Origin: an uncultured Prevotella sp.
Lineage (GTDB): Bacteria > Bacteroidota > Bacteroidia > Bacteroidales > Bacteroidaceae
Reading direction: 5' to 3'
Assembly (NCBI GenBank): GCA_905211345.1
Contig: CAJMAO010000018.1
Span: forward strand, 1 to 22,420
DNA: 22,420 nt
The notes under the pieces were generated by a model that had not been told where the DNA came from, ran no database searches, and saw nothing but the letters and a program-made list of their open reading frames with translations. Positions 1-7,137 of the stretch are shown piece by piece. The position numbers and the translations under genes are program-made. Position 1 is the first letter of the stretch. The number at the start of each line of letters is the position of its first letter.

Positions 1-3000
1 CGCCGCAGAAAACAATCATGTTGATGTCTTCCAGCGTCTCGCGCCCGGTTATGAGGTCGGTCATCATCACGTCCTTCACGTCGAAACCGGCAAGATACAG
101 CGAGTAAGCCATTTCCCTTTCGCCGTTGGTTCCTTTCTCGCGGATAATCGCAGCCTTGATTCCCTTCGGCTCGCGGCGGTCTGCCGAGATTCCGTATTGC
201 GACAGTTTGCCGGTGAAAGAGTCGTTGAACTTCATCACCACGGGCTGCCGTTTGTAGTTGTCGCGGCGAGCTTCGGCGCGTCCGTTCATGCTCTGGTCGC
301 GGTCGAGCAGGTACGAAGTCTTGTACCAAACATCGCGCATCGCGTCGATGTCGAACTCATGCGTGAACTTGCCTTTGCTGATTTTGAGCTTGCGCGACGA
401 TGTGTCGGGACGCCCTATGCAGGCGTAGCATACGCCGTTGTCGTCCATCAAGTCCTCAAAGTCAAGCCTGTGACGCTCCGAGACCTGTACTATTACGCCG
501 GGATTTTCGGCCATGAGCATCTTCACAATGTCCTCGCAGTCGAACTTGTCGAGGCTGATGTCAAGTCCGCCTTCAGTGTTTGCGAAGCACATTTCAAGCA
601 AAGTGGTAACCATTCCGCCCGCGCTGATGTCGTGGCCGGCCATGAGCCAGCCGTTCTTCACAAGCTCCTGAAGCGTGTTGAAGGCGTTACGGAAGTAGTC
701 GGGGTTCTTCACCGTGGGCACGTCGTCGCCCACCTTGCCGAGCGACTGGGCAAAAGCCGAACCGCCGAGGCGCAGCTCGTCGTAAGAGAAATCTATGTGG
801 TAAAGCCATGACTTGTTGTCATTCACCAGTACGGGAGACACCACCTTGCGCACGTCAGACACCTGTCCGCCGCTGCTTACGATGACCGTTCCCGGGCTGA
901 TAATCTTCTGTCCGTCAGGATATTGCTGGCTCATCGAGAGCGAGTCCTTGCCCGTAGGCACATTCACTTTTATCGCACAGCAGAAGTCGGAGAGTGCTTT
1001 CACCGCGCTGTAGAGGCGCGCGTCCTCGCCTTCCTGCGAACGGCAGGGCCACATCCAGTTGGCCGACAGGCTCACGCTGTCGAGCCCTTCCTCAAGCGGA
1101 GCCCACACAATGTTGGTCAACGACTCTGCAACCGAGAGCACGCTGCCTGCCTCCGGCGATGCCAGTCCGGCCTGCGGAGCGTGTCCGAGGGCAGTAGCTA
1201 TGCCCTTATGGCCGCGGTAATCAAGGGCGACAACGCCGCAATCGGAGAGCGGAAGCTGTAGTTTGCCCTGGCATTGCTGGCGCGCTATCTTGCCCGTTAC
1301 GCTTCGGTCTACCTTGTTCGTAAGCCAATCCTTGCAGGCAACGGCCTCCAACTGGAGCACGCGACCGACGTATTCGTCGAGCACCTTGCCAACGTTTGTA
1401 TGTGAATAGCTTACGTTTTCATAATGACGTTCAACCGTATTGTCCCTCATGTAGGTCTTGGGCGAGTGGCCGAACATTTGCGCCACGTCGAGGTCGAACG
1501 GCTTGACACCGTCGCCCTGCACAAAACTGAAATGGGCGTCGCCGGTAGTTTCGCCGACAACATACAGCGGAGCGCGCTCGCGTTCGGCTATTTTGCGCAC
1601 GTGCTCGATGTGCTTCTCGTCGATGAGCAGACCCATTCGTTCCTGGCTCTCGTTGGCTATGATTTCCTTGCTCGACAGGGTTTTGTCGCCGATAGGCAGC
1701 TTTGTCATGTCTATTTGGCCGCCGCACTCCTCTACAAGTTCCGACAGACAGTTTACGTGGCCTGCCGAACCATGGTCGTGTATGCTGACAACGGGGTTGA
1801 CATCCTCCTCGCACAGGGCGCGCACAAGGTTGTAGGCACGCTTCTGCATCTCGGGATTGGCGCGCTGTATGGCGTTCAGCTCTATTCCGTTAGAGTACCG
1901 GCCGGTGTCAACTGACGACACGCTGCCGCCGCCGAGACCGATGCGATAGTTGTCGCCGCCGACTACCACCACCTTGTTTCCCTTCTTAGGCTCTTTTTTC
2001 AGGCAGTCGCGCTTCGTGCCGTAGCCCACTCCTCCGGCCAGCATGATGACCTTGTCGTAAGCGTACTTCTCGTCGCCCTCCTTGTGCTCGAAGGTCAATA
2101 CCGAACCGCAAATCAGCGGCTGGCCGCACTTGTTGCCGAAGCGCCGTTAGACGCCTTGATGAGGATTTGCTCCGGCGTCTGGTAGAGCCACTTGCGCACG
2201 GGCAGGATGTTTTCCCAGGGCAAGCCCCTCCCTACCTCCCCGTCGGGGAGGCTTTGGTTACCTACTGAAGCGGCCTCGCTCCTCCCCTTCGGGGAGGTTG
2301 GGAGGGGCTTCAATCTCGGGTAAGCCGTCATATACACCGCCGTGCCTGCTATCGGCCAAGAGCCTGTGCCGCCGCCCATGCGGTCGCGTATCTCGCCTCC
2401 CGTGCCCGTAGCCGCACCGTTGAAAGGCTCCACGGTGGTAGGGAAGTTGTGCGTCTCGGCCTTCAGCGATATGACGCTCTCTATGTCCTTAATCTTGAAC
2501 CAGTCGGATGTTGACTGGTCTTCGGGCGCGAATTGCTCGATGACAGGGCCTTGCGCGAAGGCCACATTGTCCTTGTACGCGCTCAATATTTGGTGGGGAT
2601 TCTCTTTTGTCGTCTTCTTAATCATGTTGAAAAGAGACGATTCCATCTCCTTTCCGTCGATGATGAACACGCCGCCGAATATCTTGTGGCGGCAGTGCTC
2701 CGAGTTAATCTGGGCGAAGCCGAATATCTCGGAGTCGGTCAGAGGCCGTCCCAGCTCCTTCTCTATCTTGTGAAGGTACTCTATTTCCTCGGGCGACAGG
2801 GCCAGACCTTCCTGCTCGTTGTACTCCTCAAGGTTGTCAACGTGCTTAATAGGCTCGGGCTTGTGGTTGACGGTGAACACCGTCTGATCCAGTCCTTCGT
2901 ACATGCGCTGCAGCATGGGGTCGTGGTCGGCGTCCTTCGAGTTTACGGGGAAATACTCCTCTATGCGCGAAATACCCTTCAGATTCATGTTCTGGGTTAT

Positions 3001-3195
3001 CTCCACGGCGTTCGTGCTCCACGGCGTTATCATCTCGCGGCGCGGGCCTACGAAGTAACCGTCGATACGGTCGACATCCACCAGTGTGGCGTCTCCGTAC
3101 AGCCAGCACAGTTCCTTGACTTCTTCTTGCGAAAGCTGATGGTCAACTTCGGTCGCTATCACGCTTTCCGTAGGGGTCTTGAAAAAAAGAATCAT
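1..3195 (-). pseudogene. purL: Phosphoribosylformylglycinamidine synthase (large PurL), 3' end outside the window, frameshifted
   Basis: Large single-chain FGAM synthase of purine biosynthesis (FGAR + ATP + glutamine to FGAM). The start at 3195 gives MILFFKTPTES, the usual Bacteroidetes N-terminus. The conserved core KAETHNFPTTVEPFNGAATG and GTGGEIRDRMGGG follows, and further down GGDNYRIGLGGGSVSSVDTG, HDHGSAGHVN and LSANWMWPC. The window ends inside the C-terminal glutaminase domain just after the likely nucleophilic Cys (codon at 5-7, context MIVFCGG). Two lesions are visible. About 30 extra codons at 2221-2310 come from a palindromic repeat, replacing the short loop expected between MTAYPR and WENILPVRKW. 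Then the motif ASNGASDFGNK reads ASNGASATSAASR-stop (TGA at 2113-2115). Reading on from 2137 in another frame restores GNKCGQPLICGS and a recognisable protein through to position 1. Restoring the motif needs 7 nt, consistent with loss of one copy of a CTTCGGA/CTTCGGC tandem. Identity is certain; whether the break is biological or an assembly error is open. Confidence 0.93.
2221..2310. repeat. Family B palindromic element inserted in frame in purL
   Basis: About 90 bp with near-perfect terminal inverted repeats: AAGCCCCTCCCTACCTCCCC from 2222, and the complement of AAGCCCCTCCCAACCTCCCC ending at 2310 (one mismatch). Each end carries its own small hairpin (CCTCCCCGTCGGGGAGG and CCTCCCCTTCGGGGAGG), with a spacer of about 26 nt between them. 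In the purL frame it has no stop and encodes a Pro/Gly/Arg/Ser-rich stretch. The arms match the other family B copies in the window. Confidence 0.85.
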
Positions 3196-3249
3196 ACCTT
3201 ATCTTGTTTTGTTTTTATTGTTTGCACGCGGTTGTTATAATAATAGGTG

Positions 3250-3257
3250 CAAACTTA
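3250..3257 (-). promoter_or_regulatory. Candidate -7 box of the purL promoter
   Basis: On the minus strand this reads TAAGTTTG, matching the Bacteroidetes -7 consensus TAnnTTTG, and lies about 55 nt before the purL start codon. No good TTTG is seen 19-21 nt upstream, so the assignment rests on the -7 box and position only. Confidence 0.4.
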
Positions 3258-3392
3258 CTGATTTTTTTCGAGATATTGCCAGCTCTGCGCGAAAAACGCT
3301 TTTTATGCCGTGTTTTTGGCTTTCGGCATGGAGTGGAACCGCTTCTCCTGCCACCTTTTGCGCCCTTTATTTACGCGGATAAATACGGGCGT

Positions 3393-3504
3393 GTAAGTGC
3401 TTGATAATCAAGTGGGTTGTAAAAGGCCACCTTTCGTGCTGCAAAAGGTGGCCTTTTATCGTGCAAAAGACGGCCTTTCGGAAAGCGAAAGGCCGTCTCT
3501 TGCA
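3393..3504 (+). repeat. Family A hairpin element, copy 1
   Basis: A 112-bp element starting GTAA and ending TTGCA. It contains a perfect 14-bp hairpin (AAAAGGCCACCTTT at 3421-3434 with AAAGGTGGCCTTTT at 3444-3457, 9-nt loop) followed by a perfect 13-bp hairpin (AGACGGCCTTTCG at 3468-3480 with CGAAAGGCCGTCT at 3486-3498, 5-nt loop). The first hairpin has A-rich 5' and T-rich 3' edges on both strands, so it could terminate transcription in either direction. It lies 3' of the GntR gene. Copies 2 and 3 align along almost the whole length. Confidence 0.9.
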
Positions 3505-3622
3505 GGGAAGCTCCCACCAAACCTAAGGGGAAGCCCCACCAAACTTCCCCGAGGGGAGGCGTAAGATTAACATTCAAGGCAAACCAAGCTCCCTCCCTTC
3601 GGGAGGGGTGGGGTGGGTTTTA
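3505..3622. repeat. Family B compound repeat region
   Basis: Contains a near-direct repeat (GGGAAGCTCCCACCAAACC at 3505 and GGGAAGCCCCACCAAACT at 3528), a hairpin CTTCCCCGAGGGGAGG near 3544-3559, and at 3586-3622 a standard family B unit: AAGCTCCCTCCCTTCGGGAG, then GGGTGGGGTGGGTTTT. It ends about 30 bp beyond the stop codon of the GntR gene. Confidence 0.75.
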
Positions 3623-3650
3623 GGTTGCCATGGCTTGGGTGTCAGGTTCT

Positions 3651-4007
3651 TTATGGATGCCCGTTCCACGCCTTTTCCACTTCGGCTATCCCTATTCCGA
3701 GCAGCCGCATCTGGCGGAACATCTCGGGCAGGCGCGTCTCCATGAACTCGCGCCGTCGCTCACGGAGTATCTGTTCCTTGGCTCCGGCGGTGACGAAGTA
3801 GCCCAGCCCGCGCTTCTTGTATATCACTCCCTGCTGTTCCAAGAGGTCGTATGACTTCACGGCGGTGTTCGTGTTCACCTCGAGCAGCACGGAGTATTCG
3901 CGCACCGAGGGTATGCGCCCGTCGTCGACGTACTTGCCGGTGAGTATCTCGTCGCACAGGCGGTCGGCTATCTGTATGTAAATCGCTTTGTCTGTACTGA
4001 AGTTCAT
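3651..4007 (-). CDS. GntR-family transcriptional regulator, YtrA type
   Basis: 118-residue regulator: an N-terminal winged helix-turn-helix (about residues 1-75; AIYIQIADRLCDEILTGKY, then RIPSVREYSVLLEVNTNTAVKSYDLLEQQGVI with the recognition helix, then the wing GLGYFVT) and only a short helical tail for dimerisation. There is no FadR, HutC or MocR effector domain, which places it in the short YtrA subfamily that usually represses adjacent ABC transporter genes. It is the last gene of the operon and its ATG overlaps the TGA of the preceding permease gene (ATGA), so translation is probably coupled. The operator at 6792-6815 before the operon's first gene fits this family, so it probably autoregulates the operon. 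The inducing signal cannot be seen from sequence; in Firmicutes relatives cell-envelope antibiotics play that role. Confidence 0.9.
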   Translation of the reverse strand: MNFSTDKAIYIQIADRLCDEILTGKYVDDGRIPSVREYSVLLEVNTNTAVKSYDLLEQQGVIYKKRGLGYFVTAGAKEQILRERRREFMETRLPEMFRQMRLLGIGIAEVEKAWNGHP

Positions 4008-4762
4008 AGGTTAATCCATTTGTTGTTAATTAACTGGGAGCGGTGGAACACGCGGTAAGCCAGCCACCAGTCGATTAGCGCGGCGGCCAAGAATATCGGG
4101 CCACCGTAGTCGCAGAATACGTCGAAGCTATAGCCTGCGCCGGTTACAGAGACGTTGATTTTGGATACCAAATTTAGCAAAACGACGTAGACTACAGCCG
4201 TTATCACGAACTGGTAGCGGCGGAACAGCGCGCCGCCGAGTATGAAGAACGAGTGTGTCCATACGGCTACGGCCAGCCATTTTGCGCTGCCTTCGCTCAT
4301 AAGCATCAGCCTGAAGAAGGTAGGCACGGCGCTCTCCACGCCGCCCGCGCCGATGTAAAGGCACACCGCGAAGCGCAGGCCGTCGGCTATGAGGAGGGCG
4401 ATAAGCCCCATGAGAGGCCACACCGCGGCGAAAAGCAACGCCCTTGTGAGGAATTTCTCAAGGTCGGTGGCCGGCAGCATCCTGTACGTAAGCCGCGCCG
4501 TCATCGTAGAAATGTTGTTGAAAATGAAGCTCCCGCCGATGATGTTGTATATCGTGAAAACTAAGATATAGTTGCCTGCAAGTTCTTCGGAACTGCTGCC
4601 CGCTATCTCGATGCCGCTTTTCAGTACCGGCCAAAGGTAGGCAGTGGCGCATACTAGGAAACCGAACGTGATGCCGCCAAGGCAAGCCAGCAGACCCTTG
4701 CCTTCCATGCGGAATGTCCATACGGCCATGCGGCCGAAACGTTTTATGTTGAAATTGCTCAT
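4004..4762 (-). CDS. ABC-2-like multispanning membrane protein (second permease of the operon)
   Basis: 252-residue integral membrane protein with about six hydrophobic segments. The first is around residues 23-46 (LLACLGGITFGFLVCATAYLW) and others follow through ILGGALF and FLAAALIDWWLAY. It shares clear landmarks with the gene upstream of it (4875-5708): FNIKRF at the N-terminus, RMLPATDLEKFLTRAL, ADGLR, LGG..FRR.QFV and INNKW.N at the C-terminus, so the two are tandem paralogues. With the ATPase at 5902-6720 they probably form one ABC transporter whose membrane part is a heterodimer. Substrate is unknown, and no catalytic motif is visible. It overlaps the GntR gene by 4 bp. Confidence 0.8.
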   Translation of the reverse strand: MSNFNIKRFGRMAVWTFRMEGKGLLACLGGITFGFLVCATAYLWPVLKSGIEIAGSSSEELAGNYILVFTIYNIIGGSFIFNNISTMTARLTYRMLPATDLEKFLTRALLFAAVWPLMGLIALLIADGLRFAVCLYIGAGGVESAVPTFFRLMLMSEGSAKWLAVAVWTHSFFILGGALFRRYQFVITAVVYVVLLNLVSKINVSVTGAGYSFDVFCDYGGPIFLAAALIDWWLAYRVFHRSQLINNKWINL

Positions 4763-4783
4763 GATTCAATGTTTTTTATGTCC

Positions 4784-4819
4784 AGAAGTTAAAGAAGTTA
4801 GGGAAGTAAAAGAAGTTAT
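4784..4819. repeat. Four 9-nt tandem repeats
   Basis: Units AGAAGTTAA, AGAAGTTAG, GGAAGTAAA and AGAAGTTAT lie end to end in the gap between the two permease genes. A second simple run, TTTTTCACTTTTCAC and onward, occupies 4846-4876 and reaches into the stop codon of the gene upstream. Neither has an evident function; similar TAACTTCTT-type units occur at 13755-13781. Confidence 0.7.
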
Positions 4820-4874
4820 AGCCGTTACCATTGCGGGCAAATGGATTTTTCACTTTTCACTTTTCGTTTTTCAC

Positions 4875-5708
4875 TTAATACTTTATGTTCACCCATTTAT
4901 TGTTAATCACCTGCATACGGCGGAATATCTTGTAGGACAATATCCAGTCGGCCACACCCCAGAGGGCGAACACCGTTGCCGCTATTCCCGTCCATGTAGG
5001 TCCCCAGCGGCGTAAAGTGTCATGGCTAACGCCGTCTACGGAGTCTACGATTATTGCCGTGCCGACCAGCATCAGGACGAAATGCGCCAGCGTGGTGAGC
5101 ACGAACTGGCGGCGGCGGAACAGCGTGCCGCCGAGCACGTAGAACGAGTGCGCCCAGAAAGTCCACGCCAGCGCCAGCGCGGCTGTGGCGTAAACCTCGC
5201 CGCCGCGCGTGCCGTTCAAGGTGAAGGTGGCGGGGTTGAATGTGTCGGTGAGTGTCGAGACGAGGTCGGGTATGGTGCTTTTCACGACGTGTATGCCGGC
5301 CGCGAGGCTGGCGATGACGCGCAGGCCGTCGGCCAGGCAGTAGGCCACGAACGACATGAACCACCACACCACGGTGGCGTAAAGCGCGCGGGCGACGAAC
5401 TTTTCAAGGTCGGTGGCTGGCAGCATCCTGAACGTTGTGCGCTGCTCTTTTGTCTTCATGTTGTTGAAAATCCAGCATCCGCCTGTCATTATGACGATGG
5501 CGAAGATGGCTATTGCGAACTGCGAGGCGGCGTGAAGGTTGCTTGCGGTGGAGCGTTCACCGAACCCGTAGCTTGAGATGAGGTGCATGATGAACGGAAC
5601 GAACATGGCGAACGCCATGGCGGCGGTGATTGTGAGCATCTCTTTTTTTGTCATCTTGGCTGACCAGATGAGCACTTTGTCGAAGCGTTTTATATTGAAT
5701 TTTGTCAT
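4875..5708 (-). CDS. ABC-2-like multispanning membrane protein (first permease of the operon)
   Basis: 277-residue membrane protein beginning MTKFNIKRFDKVLIW, with about six hydrophobic segments (for example residues 25-47 ITAAMAFAMFVPFIMHLI and the stretch FAIAIFAIVIMTGGCWIF). Shared blocks with the 252-residue protein encoded next (FRMLPATDLEKFVARAL, ADGLR, VLGGTLFRRRQFV, INNKWVN) show tandem duplication and divergence. The longer middle region (about residues 140-180, TIPDLVSTLTDTFNPATFTLNGTRGG) is probably a loop. It probably pairs with its paralogue and the upstream ATPase in one transporter of unknown substrate. A 193-bp gap containing repeats separates it from the ATPase gene, which is unusual inside an operon. 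Confidence 0.8.
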   Translation of the reverse strand: MTKFNIKRFDKVLIWSAKMTKKEMLTITAAMAFAMFVPFIMHLISSYGFGERSTASNLHAASQFAIAIFAIVIMTGGCWIFNNMKTKEQRTTFRMLPATDLEKFVARALYATVVWWFMSFVAYCLADGLRVIASLAAGIHVVKSTIPDLVSTLTDTFNPATFTLNGTRGGEVYATAALALAWTFWAHSFYVLGGTLFRRRQFVLTTLAHFVLMLVGTAIIVDSVDGVSHDTLRRWGPTWTGIAATVFALWGVADWILSYKIFRRMQVINNKWVNIKY

Positions 5709-5741
5709 GTTTGGGTGTTTTTAGAAAGTTTGAAGGATAAT

Positions 5742-5777
5742 CCGAATGGGCCGAATAAGCCTGATTGGCCTAATGGG
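5742..5777. repeat. Four 9-nt tandem repeats
   Basis: CCGAATGGG, CCGAATAAG, CCTGATTGG and CCTAATGGG lie in exact 9-nt register just upstream of the first permease gene. This is a degenerate minisatellite of a kind different in sequence but equal in period to that at 4784-4819. Confidence 0.7.
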
Positions 5778-5820
5778 TAATGGTGGCAATATGGTAGTTG
5801 CGCGCCATTCAAGGCATATC

Positions 5821-5862
5821 AAGCCCCCTCCCTTGGGGTGGGTTGGGGTGGGTGCCCCTTTT
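5821..5862. repeat. Family B repeat copy between ATPase and permease genes
   Basis: Starts AAGCCCCCTCCCTTGGGGTG and continues GGTTGGGGTGGGTGCCCCTT. It has the AAGCCCC(T)CCC edge and G-rich tail of the family, but the central TTCGGGAG turn is degenerate. It lies within the transcribed spacer of the ABC operon. Confidence 0.7.
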
Positions 5863-5901
5863 GGTTTTGGTGGGTGTCGGGGCGATTCGGGACGGGTGTC
5901 A

Positions 5902-6720
5902 TTACAACGCCCTGCGTGTCATGGCGTTGAACAGTAGCTCAAGGTTCAGCTGTGTGTCCTCGTCGCCCTCGCGCTTGTGTGTAATCACGGCGTTGCCCTG
6001 CACCGACGGCTCGGCGTAGAGCACGTCGTCGGCAGGCTCACCGAGCGAGCGGTACTCGAAGTTGTATTTATTGCAGATGTCGGCCACCGACGCGTCGAGC
6101 AGTATCTCTGAGCGGTCGAGCATCACGATGTGGTCGAGCAGCGTCTCAACGTCGTGCACCTGATGCGTGGATATTATCATCATGCGGTCGTCGCTCATGT
6201 TGTTGGCCACCACGCGGCGGAACTGGCTCTTCGACGGGATGTCCAGTCCGTTGGTCGGTTCGTCCATAAGCAGCAGGCGTGTGCCGGCCGCGAGGGCGAA
6301 GCTCATGTACACTTTCTTTTTCTGTCCCATGGAAAGCTCTTTCAGGTGGATGTCGGGCGTAAGCTCGAAGTCGCGCAGGCAGCCCTCCAGCACCTCGCGG
6401 CTGAAGCGCGGATAGAACGGCTCGTTCATCCTGACGTAGGCGTCAAGGGTCATTGGGGCGAGGTCGAACTCCTCGGGAACGAGGAATATGTCCCCGAGCG
6501 TTTCGGCGCGGTGGAGTTGCGTGTCGATGCCGTTGACGGTTATAAGGCCGGCCGAGCGGCGCAGCAGTCCGCTGATAAGGTAGAGCAGGGTAGACTTGCC
6601 CGTGCCGTTCTTGCCCAGCAGTCCGTAGATGTTGTTGTCTTCAAGGTTGAGGCTCAGGCCGTTGAACACGTATTGTCTCGCGCCTTGGTATTTGTACTTC
6701 AGGTTTTCAATGTGTATCAT
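5902..6720 (-). CDS. ABC transporter ATP-binding protein
   Basis: 272-residue nucleotide-binding subunit with complete ATPase motifs: Walker A GKNGTGKST (residues 36-44), signature LSMGQ (129-133), Walker B LLLMDEP (149-155), D-loop GLD and switch His186 (STHQ). The Q-loop position reads VPEE, with Glu in place of the common Gln. The C-terminal 60 residues (ICNKYNFEYRSLGEP, then NLELLFNAMTRRAL) form a short extension. It is the first gene of the operon with two paralogous membrane proteins and a YtrA-type regulator, so it probably powers export or membrane stress relief by that transporter. Its promoter carries a clear operator (6792-6815). The Start MIHIENLKYKY is typical for the family. Confidence 0.93.
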   Translation of the reverse strand: MIHIENLKYKYQGARQYVFNGLSLNLEDNNIYGLLGKNGTGKSTLLYLISGLLRRSAGLITVNGIDTQLHRAETLGDIFLVPEEFDLAPMTLDAYVRMNEPFYPRFSREVLEGCLRDFELTPDIHLKELSMGQKKKVYMSFALAAGTRLLLMDEPTNGLDIPSKSQFRRVVANNMSDDRMMIISTHQVHDVETLLDHIVMLDRSEILLDASVADICNKYNFEYRSLGEPADDVLYAEPSVQGNAVITHKREGDEDTQLNLELLFNAMTRRAL

Positions 6721-6791
6721 TTCGTTATGTTTTTAGGTTGTTGTTTTTGTTGATTGCAGTGCCGTATGCAGTCACTGTTTTTTTAGTTTAT

Positions 6792-6815
6792 AGTGTACTA
6801 TTGTTGTAGTACACT
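6792..6815. promoter_or_regulatory. YtrA-like operator for the ABC/GntR operon
   Basis: Perfect inverted repeat AGTGTACTA-TTGTTG-TAGTACACT (9-bp arms, 6-nt centre). The outer hexamers AGTGTA...TACACT are those described for YtrA of Bacillus subtilis, with 12 bp between them here. It lies immediately downstream of the -7 box and so covers the predicted transcription start, the right place for repression by the operon's own GntR protein. Confidence 0.85.
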
Positions 6816-6816
6816 G

Positions 6817-6847
6817 CAAATGTAAGCTATTTCTTTGTCGATTGCAA
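6817..6847 (-). promoter_or_regulatory. Promoter of the ABC operon
   Basis: On the minus strand: TTG at 6845-6847 (within CTTGCAAT), a 20-nt spacer, then TACATTTG at 6817-6824. This is a close match to the Bacteroidetes -33 TTTG / -7 TAnnTTTG pattern. The leader to the ATPase start is about 90 nt. Confidence 0.75.
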
Positions 6848-6954
6848 GTTTTTCGGCAAGAAAATGTATCGCCGCCTGTGTTTTTAACTATTGTTTACAA
6901 TAGCCGTCCTGACTCCTTTTTGATACAGACGGATTTTCATGAAAAGAACGGTTG

Positions 6955-7063
6955 GTAACTGCTTGATTTCCAGACGTGTTGCAAAAGGCCGTCTTTCGCC
7001 TTGCAAAAGGTGGCCTTTCGGACGGTAAAAGACGGCCTTTCGCAAGCTGAAAGGCCATGTATT
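6955..7063 (+). repeat. Family A hairpin element, copy 2
   Basis: Begins GTAACTGCTTGATTTCCAG. The invariant inner arms (AAAAGGTGGCCTTT and AAAGACGGCCTTTCG) are kept, but the outer arms differ from copy 1: the first is AAAGGCCGTCTTT (6984-6996), which pairs perfectly with the third arm AAAGACGGCCTTT (7028-7040) rather than with the second. It lies between the M16 terminator and the ABC promoter. Confidence 0.88.
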
Positions 7064-7073
7064 GGAAAAGCAA

Positions 7074-7107
7074 ATCCCCCTTCCGCCACAGTGGACGGAA
7101 GGGGGAT
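7074..7107 (-). terminator. Hairpin terminator of the M16 protease gene
   Basis: Perfect 12-bp stem ATCCCCCTTCCG / CGGAAGGGGGAT with a 10-nt loop, followed on the minus strand by TTGCTTTTCC. It lies 30 nt beyond the protease stop codon. The U-tract is interrupted, so termination is likely but not certain. Confidence 0.65.
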
Positions 7108-7137
7108 AGGTGTTTAAAGTATTTGATTAAGGTATTC

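Larger units (their letters stand above)
3196..3650. other. Gene-free stretch between the GntR gene and purL
   Basis: 455 bp with no credible gene. It holds the likely purL promoter (3250-3257), an AT-rich leader, one family A element (3393-3504) and a compound family B region (3505-3622). Open frames crossing the repeats translate the palindromes themselves and are not believable proteins. Confidence 0.7.
6721..7137. other. Gene-free stretch upstream of the ABC operon
   Basis: 417 bp without a credible gene. In order: AT-rich leader of the ABC operon, operator (6792-6815), promoter (6817-6847), about 100 bp with no recognised feature, family A copy 2 (6955-7063) and the terminator of the M16 protease gene (7074-7107). 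Confidence 0.75.

Noticed and set aside
197..1915. Long plus-strand open frames (for example 197-811 and 1424-1915)
   Set aside because: They lie antisense to clearly conserved purL coding sequence and resemble no family; they are by-products of GC-rich codon use.
3371..3577. Small open frames crossing family A elements (also 6888-7073 and 11325-11651), with similar peptides KGRLL..RPPFA.RK.AF
   Set aside because: The similarity is that of the DNA palindromes themselves. There is no start context or neighbour support, and the copies lie in different orientations relative to genes.
6955..7063. CRISPR array suggested by spaced palindromic repeats
   Set aside because: Arms are inverted and variable with no regular unique spacers, and no cas genes are present.
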